The notes under the pieces are model-generated. The model worked only from the letters and a program-made list of their open reading frames with translations. It searched no databases and was not told the DNA's origin. Both the position numbers and the translations under genes were made by a program. Of a DNA stretch of 64,000 nt, positions 31,618-40,209 are shown piece after piece. Every line of letters begins with the position of its first letter. Position 1 is the first letter of the stretch. The stretch spans positions 186,001 through 250,000 of the forward strand of contig JACKPV010000029.1 in the NCBI GenBank assembly GCA_024233305.1, given 5' to 3'. Origin of the DNA: Verrucomicrobiales bacterium (GTDB lineage Bacteria > Verrucomicrobiota > Verrucomicrobiia > Limisphaerales > J093).

Positions 31618-34269
31618 ATGCCAGACCCGAACGAGCCCCAGTCCCCGCCGCCGCCCCCGAGCAATTCGCTGTTCGCCACCAGCGAGCGGATCGAGAAGAT
31701 CAACGTCGCCGACGAGATCAAAAACTCGTTCCTCGACTACTCGATGTCCGTGATCATCTCGCGGGCGCTGCCCGATGCCCGGGACGGCCTCAAGCCCTCC
31801 CAGCGCCGGCTGCTCTACGCGATGTTTCACGACCTCAACCTGCTTCCCGGTCGGAAACACCTCAAGTGCGCCCGCATCGTGGGCGAAACGATGGGTAAGT
31901 ACCATCCGCACGGCGACCAGGCCATCTATCCGACCCTCGTGCACATGGCCCAGCCTTGGGCGATGCGCGACACGCTCGTCGACGGTCAGGGCAACTTCGG
32001 CTCGGTCGAAAACGATCCGCCCGCCGCCATGCGGTACACCGAGGCCCGCCTCACGCACCTCGGCGCCATCCTCATGGAGGACATGGACAAGGAGACGGTC
32101 GACTTCATTCCGACTTACGACGAGGAACATGAAGAACCCGTCGTCCTCCCCTCCGCCTTCCCGAACCTGCTGGTCAACGGCGGCACCGGCATCGCCGTCG
32201 GCATGGCAACCAACATGGCGCCCCACAACCTGGGCGAGGTGGTCGACGCCATCTGCGCGCAGATCGACGATCCGGACATCTCGATCAAGGGGTTGATGGC
32301 GTATGTCCAGGGGCCCGATTTTCCCACCGGCTGCATGATCTGCGGCCGCGACGGCATCCGCAGCTATTTCGAGACCGGTCGCGGCTCGATGAAGATCCGC
32401 GGCAAGGTCGGGGTCGAGCAGCTCAAGGGCGGCCGCGAACAGATCGTCGTCACCGAAATCCCCTTCAACGTCAACCGCGCCCAGCTCGTCGAGCGCATCG
32501 CCGCCCTGGTCAACGAGGGGGAGGTCAAGGAACTCCGGGACATCACGGCCATCCGGGACGAATCCGACGAGAACACCCGGGTTGTCGTCGAGATCAAGCG
32601 CGATGCGATCCCGAAGGTCGTCATCAACAATCTCTACAAGTACACCCAGCTTGAGACGAGTTTTGCCGTCAACGCCCTGGCGATCGATCACCAGCGACCG
32701 AAGACGTTGAATCTCAAGCAGCTGATCAACTGCTACATCGAGCACCGCCGGGAGGTCGTGCTGCGCCGCACGCGGTTCCTCCTGCGCAAGGCCGAGCAAC
32801 GCGCCGAGGTCCTCGAAGGCTACCTGATCGCGCTCGCCAACCTCGACGAGATCATCCGCATCATCCGCAGCTCGAGCAACCGCGAGGAAGCGAAGGTCCG
32901 CCTGCTCGCCTTCGATTGGACCCGGAAACAGGTCGAGAAATGGGGGGTGCTCATCCGCAGCGAGGCGCGCCTGATCAACGGGCGTTACTCTTTCACCGAG
33001 CGCCAGGTCAACGCCATCCTGGACCTCCGCCTCTACCAGTTGACCGCCATGGAGGTCGACAAGGTCAAGGGCGAGTACGCCGGACTCCTCGAGACCATCG
33101 CCGATCTCCTCGATATCCTGGCCAAGGAATCGCGGGTCATGGCCATCATCAAGGACGAACTCCGCAAGGTGCGCGAAAAGCACGCCACACCGCGGCTCAC
33201 CCAGATCGTGGCCGAGGAGGGCGAGATCGCCATCGAGGATCTGATCGCCAACGAGGGCGTCATCATCACCATGACCCACCGCGGGCTGATCAAGCGGACC
33301 AACATCAGCTCCTACCGCTCGCAACGTCGCGGCGGCAAGGGCGTGATCGGCATGAGCACGCGCGAGGGATCGGCCGTCGTGGACGGTGAAGCCGGCGACT
33401 TCATCGAGCGCCTGTTCACCGCCAGCACGCACGATTACCTGATGTTCTTCACAAACACCGGGCGGGTCTACGTCGAGCGGGTGCTCGAAATCCCCGACAT
33501 GGGCCGGGCCGCCAAGGGCCGCAGCATCGCGAACCTGCTCGAGTTGCAGCCGGGCGAAAAGGTCGCCGCTCTCATCCGCATCCAGAGCGAAACGGGGCCG
33601 AACAAGGAAGACCTGACCTGGCAGCAGCCATTCGTTGTCTTCTTCGCCACCCAGAAGGGCACCGTCAAGAAAACGCCGCTCGCTGCCTTCGCGAACGTCC
33701 GCCGCGGCGGCATCATCGCCATCGGGATCACCGAGGGCGACATCCTCATCGATGCCAAGCTGACCACCGGTCACAACGAGGTCGTCCTCATCACCCACAA
33801 GGGCATGAGCATCCGTTTCCCCGAGGGGGACGTGCGCGAGATGGGGCGCCCGGCCGCCGGCGTTCGCGGCATCGCCCTCGGCCGGGAGGATCAGGTCGTC
33901 GCCCTCGCCATCGTCGCCGACGACACCACGCTGCTCGTCGCCGGGGAGAACGGCATTGGCAAACGCACCGACTTCACCGAATACCGCAAGCAGTCCCGCG
34001 GCGGGAAGGGCATCATCACCATGAAGACCACCACCGGCCGCACCGGCGGCGTGGTTGGCGCCCTCACCGTGCGCGATGCCGACGAAATCATGCTCATCAC
34101 CGTCGGCGGCCAGATGGTGCGAACGCGCGTGCACGAAATTCGCGAGACCAGCCGCAATACGCAGGGCGTCAAACTGATCAACCTCGACGAAGGCGACCGC
34201 CTCCAGGCCATCGCCCCGGTCATCGCCGACGAGGACGAACGTGCCGACGAGCAGCCGGAACTCGTGTGA
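31618..34269 (+). CDS. gyrA: DNA gyrase subunit A
   Basis: 883 residues. The N-terminal breakage-reunion domain contains FLDYSMSVIISRALPDARDG and the catalytic AAMRYTEARL tyrosine region. A beta-pinwheel C-terminal domain carries the GyrA box QRRGGKG near residue 565, which supports gyrase rather than topoisomerase IV. The quinolone-determining segment reads HPHGDQAIYPTLVHMAQ: positions equal to E. coli Ser83 and Asp87 are Gln and Pro. It ends in an acidic tail (IADEDERADEQPE). Co-transcribed with gyrB. Confidence 0.97.
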   Translation: MPDPNEPQSPPPPPSNSLFATSERIEKINVADEIKNSFLDYSMSVIISRALPDARDGLKPSQRRLLYAMFHDLNLLPGRKHLKCARIVGETMGKYHPHGDQAIYPTLVHMAQPWAMRDTLVDGQGNFGSVENDPPAAMRYTEARLTHLGAILMEDMDKETVDFIPTYDEEHEEPVVLPSAFPNLLVNGGTGIAVGMATNMAPHNLGEVVDAICAQIDDPDISIKGLMAYVQGPDFPTGCMICGRDGIRSYFETGRGSMKIRGKVGVEQLKGGREQIVVTEIPFNVNRAQLVERIAALVNEGEVKELRDITAIRDESDENTRVVVEIKRDAIPKVVINNLYKYTQLETSFAVNALAIDHQRPKTLNLKQLINCYIEHRREVVLRRTRFLLRKAEQRAEVLEGYLIALANLDEIIRIIRSSSNREEAKVRLLAFDWTRKQVEKWGVLIRSEARLINGRYSFTERQVNAILDLRLYQLTAMEVDKVKGEYAGLLETIADLLDILAKESRVMAIIKDELRKVREKHATPRLTQIVAEEGEIAIEDLIANEGVIITMTHRGLIKRTNISSYRSQRRGGKGVIGMSTREGSAVVDGEAGDFIERLFTASTHDYLMFFTNTGRVYVERVLEIPDMGRAAKGRSIANLLELQPGEKVAALIRIQSETGPNKEDLTWQQPFVVFFATQKGTVKKTPLAAFANVRRGGIIAIGITEGDILIDAKLTTGHNEVVLITHKGMSIRFPEGDVREMGRPAAGVRGIALGREDQVVALAIVADDTTLLVAGENGIGKRTDFTEYRKQSRGGKGIITMKTTTGRTGGVVGALTVRDADEIMLITVGGQMVRTRVHEIRETSRNTQGVKLINLDEGDRLQAIAPVIADEDERADEQPELV

Positions 34270-34656
34270 TTGCGGGCACGGCGGAGCGCCGGCGCCGACC
34301 TCCTCGGGCAGCTCGCGCGTGCGTCTGGACTACCGAGAGTCGGTTGTCTCGCTAACGTCGCTGAGCAAAGAAGGGACCCGCGGTACATACGACCGGGCAG
34401 GCCGGCCGACGTCCCGAAATTGCCGTGTCGGCTGACACGACGCGTCGTTACGGCCTGGAAGACGGCAGCGTTTTGTTCCTGAGTAGCGGGAAGACGGGAT
34501 CTTGATCCGGTCTGCCGCGGCCGTTCCGGCGGATTTGGCGACCGTTCGGGAGCGAATCCAGCTCGGTCTGGAGCGGTTGGTGAGAGGCGAGGCCATTGCG
34601 GGTGTTCAGCGTGAGCCCACGCTCCAGGCCCTCAGCCGTTAGCATACAGAAGGATC
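34270..34656. other. non-coding stretch after gyrA with possible gene remnants
   Basis: No complete gene. In the plus strand an open stretch near 34510-34640 translates to RERIQLGLERLVRGEAIAG followed by a stop, and another near 34455-34505 to LEDGSVLFLSSGKTGS plus stop. They look helical and protein-like but have no clear start and are not recognised. They could be debris of a decayed gene. No terminator with a T-tract was seen after gyrA. Confidence 0.35.
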
Positions 34657-34796
34657 CACCACTAATGGGCGCGGGTATTGAGGGAAACGAGGATCGCCCG
34701 CCCTGGGTTTGAACGCACCATCCAGTGATTCTTCCCGCCTCGCCGCCAACGCCGCCGCGCCGCGCCCTATCCGTCTTATCCGCGCCCATCCGCGGT
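34657..34796. repeat. repeat B, copy 1 (ATCCGCGCCCATCCGCGG type)
   Basis: About 140 bp, beginning ACCACTAATGGGCGCGG and ending TCCGCGCCCATCCGCGG, so the ends are imperfect inverted repeats. The interior (TATTGAGGGAAAC, CGCCCTGGG, CACCAT) matches the copy at 42216-42365. Both copies lie next to a MITE-like element A. Confidence 0.55.
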
Positions 34797-34822
34797 TCGC
34801 TGACTGATTTGTTCTGGCTGAG

Positions 34823-35017
34823 CCGTTACCATTCAGTAGCGCGTAGCCGCCGACGTGTAGTCGGCGCATGATTCAGTGGGGATCCGTCCGCGTGCCGCTA
34901 GGCGCGATGACTCGCCAACAGGTCACTGCCGGTCGGAAATGGCCTCCGCGCACAAGCCCATCGATCGCAGCGTCGACCACACGCCGGTTGCTGCAGCGTG
35001 GTGAATCGTCGATACGG
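34823..35017 (-). repeat. MITE-like element A, copy 2 (reverse orientation)
   Basis: 195 bp; the end CCGTTACCATTCAGTA at the left is inverted relative to GTCGATACGG at the right, with internal CCGACGTGTAGTCGG. Flanked by CTGAG (34818-34822) and a degenerate CTCCG. It directly follows repeat B copy 1. Confidence 0.65.
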
Positions 35018-35137
35018 CTCCGGGTCCCATACGGTCGCGGTCGCCAGGAGCGCATGCACGGTCTTACGCATCCGGGCAGGTCATGGACACCATCCCCGAC
35101 GCCAAGCGTCCATATTCTGGATCCGATCCCCGGGGGA

Positions 35138-35731
35138 TCAGCCGGCTGGTTGCTGGCCGGCGAGGCTGGCGTGGCGTCCTGGTCCGCTCTTCTTGGGCGG
35201 CGTCCCGCTTGCTCTTGGTGAATCCGCCAGGGCGTTCTGGCAGGCGCCGGCGACCGCTTCGAGCTGACGCAGGAAGGTGGCCCGTTCGGCTGCCGGCAGG
35301 ACGGAAAGTATGGCGGCGTGGAGGTCCAGCGCGAACCCTGCCGCGGCCGCCAGCCGATCGGCGCCCAACGGTTCAAGCTGCGCCCGTTTGGCGCGGCGGT
35401 CCGTCCGGTCGGATTCGCGCCGCAAGAAGCCCGCGGCCTCCATTCGCTCGATCAGGGCGGCCATCGTGTTGGCGTCGCTGGCCATGCGCTCGCACAATTC
35501 CTTTTGAGTGAGGCCGTCCGGTTCCGTCTCCGCCAGATTGCGCAGAACGGTGTACTGGTCAGGGGTCAGGCCCAGGTGGGCGATCCGCCGCCGGAACGCC
35601 TGATTGAGCCCGTACCAGGCGCGTCGCAGTAGCGGCGGCAGGTAACGTCGGGGCGCCGGACGCCGGACGGCTCCGGCCGGGCGGGACGCGCGGTCGGAAG
35701 CGGACGCGGGTTGTTTGGCGGGCTGCCGCAT
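35138..35731 (-). CDS. MarR-family transcriptional regulator
   Basis: 197 residues. The winged-helix core (about residues 45-145) starts with RRAWYGLNQAFRRRIAHLGL, has the helix-turn-helix LTQKELCERMASDANTMAAL, and the wing FLRRESDRTDRRAKRAQLEP (the Asp-Arg of the DxRxxR wing motif). The N-terminal ~30 residues and C-terminal ~25 residues are Ala/Pro/Arg-rich and unconserved. MarR proteins are dimeric repressors that respond to small aromatic ligands. No obvious target operon is next to it; it sits inside a repeat-rich island. TAGGGT 9 nt upstream supports this start. Confidence 0.87.
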   Translation of the reverse strand: MRQPAKQPASASDRASRPAGAVRRPAPRRYLPPLLRRAWYGLNQAFRRRIAHLGLTPDQYTVLRNLAETEPDGLTQKELCERMASDANTMAALIERMEAAGFLRRESDRTDRRAKRAQLEPLGADRLAAAAGFALDLHAAILSVLPAAERATFLRQLEAVAGACQNALADSPRASGTPPKKSGPGRHASLAGQQPAG

Positions 35732-35740
35732 GCGCGGACG

Positions 35741-35769
35741 ACCCTAGCAGCCTGTCGATCCCGGCGAAA
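35741..35769 (-). promoter_or_regulatory. candidate promoter of the marR-type gene
   Basis: Minus strand TTTCGC (35769-35764), 17-nt spacer, TAGGGT (35746-35741), then 9 nt to the ATG at 35731. Confidence 0.4.
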
Positions 35770-35846
35770 CCGCATTTCGCAAGACCTTCCCACCCACGGG
35801 CTGGGGGCACGGCCTTTGGGGCAACTGCGAAACCGATGCCAGACGA

Positions 35847-36343
35847 GAAAACCTCAACGCCGCATTTCTCTGCCGCGACCCGGAACGGCCCAGTTTGACA
35901 GCCGAACGGCAGCTGCTTGCGCCGGCAGAGTTCCAGATACGCCGCTACTGCGACGCTCAGCCGTATCGATGCAACACGCGGTAGCCGCCGACGTGTAGTC
36001 GGCGCTGAAATCCAAGGGCTTACGCGGTCTCGCCGGTTCCGACTGGCAGTCACGTTTTGGTGAATCATCGCGCCCGGCGGTCGGCAGCCCTATCCCAGCT
36101 GAAGCATGCGCCGACTGCACGTCGGCGGCTACGAGTTACTGAATGGTTACGGCTCAGAACCTGCCCGGTCGCCAGATCAGACATCGGCGTGCAAGCCAGC
36201 GCCGCCATTTCATGGTCCAGCGTGACCGAAAGCTCCTTCAACCAGCCCAACGCGATCACTCGATCGGCCTGAGGCAGCGTGCCACGGCGCACCAGCATCA
36301 ACAGTGCGCTCGCTACTTCGAGCGGCCACAAAGCCGGAGTCCG
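35847..36343 (-). pseudogene. PIN-domain (VapC-like) pseudogene interrupted by a MITE-like element
   Basis: The upstream fragment (36343 down to 36158) encodes ALWPLEVASALLMLVRRG and TPMSDLATGQV. The downstream fragment (35955 down to 35847) encodes VAVAAYLELCRRKQLPFG and RVAAEKCGVEVF. Together they match the middle and C-terminal part of a VapC-type PIN ribonuclease, whose family form is LSxYDAAYLELAxRxxLP. Removing the 192-bp element plus one CTCAG copy (197 bp) joins the two fragments in the same reading frame. The N-terminal third with the first catalytic Asp is missing, and the conserved YDAAY Asp is Val here. The gene was probably decayed before or after insertion. No antitoxin gene is visible. 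Confidence 0.7.
35961..36152 (+). repeat. MITE-like element A, copy 3 (inserted in the PIN pseudogene)
   Basis: 192 bp with inverted ends CCGTATCGATGCAACACGCG and GAATGGTTACGG. Flanked by identical CTCAG at 35956-35960 and 36153-36157, a 5-bp target duplication. Contains GCCGCCGACGTGTAGTCGGC and its inverted partner near the right end. Confidence 0.8.
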
Positions 36344-36481
36344 GCCACGACGGTGCATTCCCTGCAATCCCCCCCCATCCTGGCCGGCGTCGCGCGTCGA
36401 CCGGCGCCGGAGCGGCTGCGAAGCACTCCTCCGATTTCCGCCCCGAGGCGCCGCGCCCGGGGTGAACGGCGCCAGCTCGCG
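36158..36481. other. intergenic stretch holding the 5' part of the PIN pseudogene
   Basis: From 36344 to 36481 there is no gene that can be supported. The remainder is the upstream pseudogene fragment on the minus strand. Confidence 0.5.
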
Positions 36482-37030
36482 CTAAAAGTGTACCAAGCGG
36501 AAGGGCAGCTCGTACCAGAGGCCGTTGAAATCGAACCGGGCCTCGGGCGGATCCAGGTTGTGGCCCGCCCAGAACACCTCGTTGCGGGGGCGCAGCGCGG
36601 CGAGCAGCTCGAGAAAGCCCTCCGCCTCAAAGCCGACGAGGTGGTAGCGGCCGCGGCGGAGTCCGTGTCGCTCCATGAGCTGGCGGAGATTCTCGAGCTC
36701 GCCGTAGCACCGCTTGAGCACCCACAACGCGGCTTCGGGCGCCTTGACCGCGAGTTTGTCGAGCTTGGTCACACTGCATTCGCCGCACTCGACCCAGAGC
36801 ACCGGACGCAACGTGTAGTCGAGTTCCACCAAGTCGGGCTCGAACGGGATGTTGTCGTCCGGCAGGCGGGGCTCGATCTGCAACCGCTCCCGGAAGAACA
36901 TCAGGAACCCCAGCAGCTTCAGCAGCACGTGCGACGGGGTCTCGGTCTCGCGCTGCGCGAACAGAACCTTGTACGGCAGTCCCAACCGCGGATTCGCGCT
37001 CGTGAGCTGAAAGGTGAATCGTCCCGCCAT
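36482..37030 (-). CDS. YaeQ-like protein (PD-(D/E)xK nuclease fold)
   Basis: 182 residues from the ATG at 37030, with GGGGGGAC just before it as a plausible ribosome site. The order of motifs resembles YaeQ. TETPSHVLLKLLGFLMFF is at residues 30-47, EPDLVELDYTLRPVLWVECG near 68, and then ECSVTKLDKLAVKAPEAALW. The Glu-x-Asp/Val-x-Cys-Gly-Glu pattern and the following Lys are the positions used by PDDEXK folds. The family's function is poorly known. The start is 11 nt downstream of the L,D-transpeptidase stop on the same strand, so they form a pair. Confidence 0.65.
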   Translation of the reverse strand: MAGRFTFQLTSANPRLGLPYKVLFAQRETETPSHVLLKLLGFLMFFRERLQIEPRLPDDNIPFEPDLVELDYTLRPVLWVECGECSVTKLDKLAVKAPEAALWVLKRCYGELENLRQLMERHGLRRGRYHLVGFEAEGFLELLAALRPRNEVFWAGHNLDPPEARFDFNGLWYELPFRLVHF

Positions 37031-37041
37031 CGTCCCCCCTG

Positions 37042-38235
37042 TCACGGATCGACATAAACCGGCGTGCCCCGTTGCACCAGGCGCACCAGGTTTTCCGCGT
37101 CCCAGTTGGCCAGGCGGAAGCAACCGTGCGACTCGGTGCGCCCCACCGACTCCGGGATCGGGGTGCCGTGAATCCCGTAACCGGCCCGGTCCAACCCGAT
37201 CCACGCGACGCCGACGGGATTGTTCGGCCCCGGGGGAATGACCAGCTTCCTTCCGAGGCGCCGGGCCTCGGCGGACTCGGTAAAGATCTCGGGGTTGAAG
37301 GTGTAGTCGGGATCGGTGATCACGACGTCCACGTGCAGCTCGCCCACCGGCCGTTTGTCGACGTTCCGGGCGATGCTGCACGGGAAATGGACGAGGAGAT
37401 TGGTGCGGTGGTCGAAGGCCTGCAGCACGCGTTCGGCCAGCCGGATGCGGAGGTAGGCGGCCTTCGCCGGCGGCGCCGATTCCCGCACCTGCGGCACGAG
37501 AACCGCCAGGCCGGGTCGCACGGCCGCCCAGTCGATTTCCGGGTTCAAACGGCGGATGAAATTCTGGCTGGCGTGGTGCTTTTCCGCGACGAGTTCGAGC
37601 ACTGTTTCGTAATCCAGCCGCGCCTGCTGGGACTTGCCCAGCCAGGTGCCGCTGACCTCCCGCAACCGGGCCAGGTCATTGGTGGTCACGACGTAGGGAT
37701 GGGTGGGCTCGTCCTTCAGGATCAGGCGCGCACGGGTGGCAGCCGTGAGCAAACCGGAAGGCGGCAAGCCCGCCCGGGCCTGAAACGCGCGCAGGGCGGC
37801 GGCCGTCTGCGACCCGGCGATGCCATCGATGGGACCGCAGGAAATCCCCAGGTTGGCCAGGCAGACCTGCGCTTCGAGGACGTCATTCGCCGGACGCGGA
37901 AAGCCCGTCACGCGGGGCGGCGCCGGAGGCACGAAATCCTCGGGCGCAGGCGTGGGCGTCCGGAGGGGCACAGGCGCCTCCCGGGGTGCGTCCGGCGGGA
38001 CGGCGGGAAGCGGCTCGGCCGCCGGGAGGACCGCAGGCGGCGCCACTTCGACGGATGGGGGGGGATTCGCGGCCGGCGCCGGCGATGGCGGCAAGGCCAG
38101 GGTTCGGCGGGGAAGGTGTTTCTGGTAGAGGATCCAGCCGATCAGGGCCAGGCTGGCCATCGTGAGCAGCCAATAGCCCATCGCCCCGTCGGAACGGTTC
38201 TTGCGCTGGATCTTGCGCTGGCGGGCGCGCGGCAC
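37042..38235 (-). CDS. L,D-transpeptidase (YkuD) with peptidoglycan-binding domain
   Basis: 397 residues from a GTG at 38235. A membrane anchor (WLLTMASLALIGWILY) is followed by a Pro/Ala-rich linker (about 45-110). A peptidoglycan-binding domain 1 contains SCGPIDGIAGSQTAAALRAF. A LysM-like stretch lies near 200, and the YkuD catalytic domain has the motif HGTPIPESVGRTESHGCFRL, whose Cys is the nucleophile. The enzyme forms 3-3 cross-links or attaches proteins to peptidoglycan. Located at the cell envelope. The YaeQ-like gene follows 11 nt downstream. Confidence 0.9.
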   Translation of the reverse strand: MPRARQRKIQRKNRSDGAMGYWLLTMASLALIGWILYQKHLPRRTLALPPSPAPAANPPPSVEVAPPAVLPAAEPLPAVPPDAPREAPVPLRTPTPAPEDFVPPAPPRVTGFPRPANDVLEAQVCLANLGISCGPIDGIAGSQTAAALRAFQARAGLPPSGLLTAATRARLILKDEPTHPYVVTTNDLARLREVSGTWLGKSQQARLDYETVLELVAEKHHASQNFIRRLNPEIDWAAVRPGLAVLVPQVRESAPPAKAAYLRIRLAERVLQAFDHRTNLLVHFPCSIARNVDKRPVGELHVDVVITDPDYTFNPEIFTESAEARRLGRKLVIPPGPNNPVGVAWIGLDRAGYGIHGTPIPESVGRTESHGCFRLANWDAENLVRLVQRGTPVYVDP

Positions 38236-38242
38236 AAAGGCG

Positions 38243-38248
38243 AGTTAG
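38243..38248 (-). promoter_or_regulatory. candidate -10 box of the L,D-transpeptidase gene
   Basis: CTAACT on the minus strand ends 7 nt before the GTG at 38235; a CTTGGT lies 17 nt further upstream. Confidence 0.35.
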
Positions 38249-38598
38249 CACAGGGGAACAAGCCCACCAAGAGGGAAGTGCCCTCGCCGCCCATGCAGAC
38301 CGGCTTCTTCCGACCCGCCGCGCGTGCTCGCCATCCGCATCGCAATCTCGCGAACCGCCCCCTTGCTCGCGAAAAGTCGGAAGTTCGACGGACGGATCTG
38401 GCCCTTCCGAAGCGGCTTGAGCGGTGCCGCAAATGCTCCTCGAAGCGCGCCGGTGGAGCCCGGGCTCAATGCCGGCGGGCTTGATCAGGTCGCGTTCATG
38501 CCCCGGTGCAAGGGAGGGCGATCTCGCATGGGGGTTATGAGCGGGATCAGGATTGCGATCAGGATTGGGAGCGGGTCCACGGGGGGACGGGCGGGGAG
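38249..38598. other. intergenic region with short GATCAGGATTG repeats
   Basis: About 350 bp without a supportable gene. Near 38545-38570 it has GGGATCAGGATTGCGATCAG, a short direct repeat of GATCAGGATT. Nothing else recognised. Confidence 0.4.
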
Positions 38599-39789
38599 TC
38601 AGACTCCGCCGATGTACTTCCGATCCTCCCAGACCGCCCGCAACGAAGTGAGGTTTCGGCGGTCGAACAGGTGCTTCGCCGCGGTCAACACCCGGCCGCG
38701 TCTGAGGTTCTGCCAGGCGTCGTGCAGGCTGACGGCGTTGAACTGAAGCAGGCTCGGATCGCGGTAGCAGTCGATCATGCACCTTTGGCAACCGTCGCGG
38801 ATCAGCTTCGATTCGTCGAACTCGTAAATGCTGCACATCGGCTTCTCCCAGTAATGGCAGCGGTAGAGGTCCAGCTTCCAGTCGAGGTAGAAATACTTGA
38901 AGCCCGCCAGGCAGCCGAAATGCTCCCGCTCACCCCGGAGGTGACGCTGCATTTCGGTCAGCGATTCATGGGGATTGACCACGGGAAAGCCGCTACGGCG
39001 CTTCATCGCCTTGATCCGCTCGAAGACCGTGACGAGTTCGTCCCGCGTGTAGTTCACCAGCCCGCTGTCGCTGAAGCTCAGATAACTCGAACCCAGCGTG
39101 GTGAGCGGGTAGCTGAAGGTGCAGGTGGTGAACCCCAGGCTCTGCAGGAACGCCGGCAACCGGTCGTAGTCCTCGATCAAGCGGCTGGCCGTGATGCTCG
39201 CGGTGGTCTGGATGCCGGCGCCGGCAAAGAACTCGTTCGCCCGTTTGATCTTCCGGCAAACGTCGGGCAACCCGCGGTTCTGCTCGTGCTTGGCGATGTC
39301 GTGGGCGTCGATCGACATGATGACGCTGCTGAGGCCCGCATCCGCCAGGCGGCGGAGGTTCTCCTCGTTCCACAACCCGCCGTTGGTGCAGATCATCGGG
39401 CTGATGCCGCGCTCCGCCGCGTAGCGGACCATCGCCGGCAGGTCGCGGTGCACCATCGGCTCGCCGCCCACGAACAGCAGGTAGCCGATGTGGTTCCGCG
39501 CGCTGATGTCGATCACGTCCCGCGCCTGTTCGAGCGTGACACTGCGTCGGGCCTGCGGGTCGAACTTGGACCGCGCAAAACCGCAGAAGCCGCAATCGGC
39601 GTTGCAGATGTTCGTGATCGCGAACTGCAGGTAGCCCGGCCCCGCGTGGTCCAGCACCTCGCGGAACAGCTGCCAGGCTCCCTTCCGGGGACGGACCACG
39701 GGCGGTTCCCCTCCCGCGGCAGCGGGGGCCACGGGCGGCGGGGAGGCGTTGGATTGGGACACGGTGCTCATGCCGGCGGCGGTCATCAT
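38599..39789 (-). CDS. radical SAM protein with SPASM-like C-terminal cysteines
   Basis: 396 residues from the ATG at 39789; ATGs at 39786 and 39771 are alternatives. The SAM cluster motif CNADCGFC is at Cys62/66/69. GYLLFVGGEPMVHRDLPAMV is the usual 'GGEP' motif, and SVIMSIDAHD follows. Cysteines in FGCLAGFKYFYLDWKLDLY, CHYWEKPMC and CQRCMIDCYRD suggest an auxiliary cluster. The overall plan resembles HpnH/MoaA-type peptide or small-molecule modifying enzymes. Substrate unknown. It is the last gene of a rhodanese-YkgJ-radical SAM operon with almost no spacing. Confidence 0.82.
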   Translation of the reverse strand: MMTAAGMSTVSQSNASPPPVAPAAAGGEPPVVRPRKGAWQLFREVLDHAGPGYLQFAITNICNADCGFCGFARSKFDPQARRSVTLEQARDVIDISARNHIGYLLFVGGEPMVHRDLPAMVRYAAERGISPMICTNGGLWNEENLRRLADAGLSSVIMSIDAHDIAKHEQNRGLPDVCRKIKRANEFFAGAGIQTTASITASRLIEDYDRLPAFLQSLGFTTCTFSYPLTTLGSSYLSFSDSGLVNYTRDELVTVFERIKAMKRRSGFPVVNPHESLTEMQRHLRGEREHFGCLAGFKYFYLDWKLDLYRCHYWEKPMCSIYEFDESKLIRDGCQRCMIDCYRDPSLLQFNAVSLHDAWQNLRRGRVLTAAKHLFDRRNLTSLRAVWEDRKYIGGV

Positions 39790-39790
39790 C

Positions 39791-40201
39791 CTAGGAGCCG
39801 GTCGCGGGTGCAACCTGATCCTTGCGGCGCGGGTCAACCCGGCCGGTTGCCTGTCGCACCAAACGCGCGTAATCCGCCCCGGACACCTCCCGCGGCACGG
39901 CGCGGCAGCGCGCTTCGCACCCGGGAAACCGCCAGAGGTTCGGAAAGTCGCGGCACTGCTGCGGCTTTACCGGCTGCACCCGGCAATCCGATCCGTCGAG
40001 GAAGACGCATTCGAAGTTCGGTCGTTCGTTCAGTGCCAGCCCGCCCCGATTGCCGCGCAGACGGGTGTAGCGTTCGACGAAGTCCGCCTCGGCGAGGCCG
40101 AGGAAGCCCGCCATCCGGCGGACCTCCACGGCGGTGACGCGCACTTCCCCGGGCCACCGACAGCACTCGGTGCAGCGCTGGCATTCGTAGAAGACCGGCA
40201 C
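39791..40201 (-). CDS. YkgJ-family zinc/iron-chelating cysteine-rich protein
   Basis: 136 residues from a GTG at 40201. The N-terminal CQRCTECC (Cys7, 10, 13, 14) defines the CxxCxxCC metal-binding family, with further Cys in FECVFLDGSDCRVQPVKPQQC and CEARCRAVP. The family is annotated as zinc- or iron-chelating and often found near redox or radical enzymes. It sits 8 nt after the rhodanese gene and 1 nt before the radical SAM ATG. A role in metal or cluster handling for the radical SAM enzyme is inference. Confidence 0.78.
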   Translation of the reverse strand: MPVFYECQRCTECCRWPGEVRVTAVEVRRMAGFLGLAEADFVERYTRLRGNRGGLALNERPNFECVFLDGSDCRVQPVKPQQCRDFPNLWRFPGCEARCRAVPREVSGADYARLVRQATGRVDPRRKDQVAPATGS

Positions 40202-40209
40202 GGCGGCGG

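Noticed and set aside
29046..34134. Two very long minus-strand frames opposite gyrB and gyrA
   Set aside because: Mirror images of conserved genes with low-complexity composition.
34868..35221. 117-codon plus-strand frame
   Set aside because: Runs through MITE-like element copy 2 and the 3' end of the marR gene; no start signal or family.
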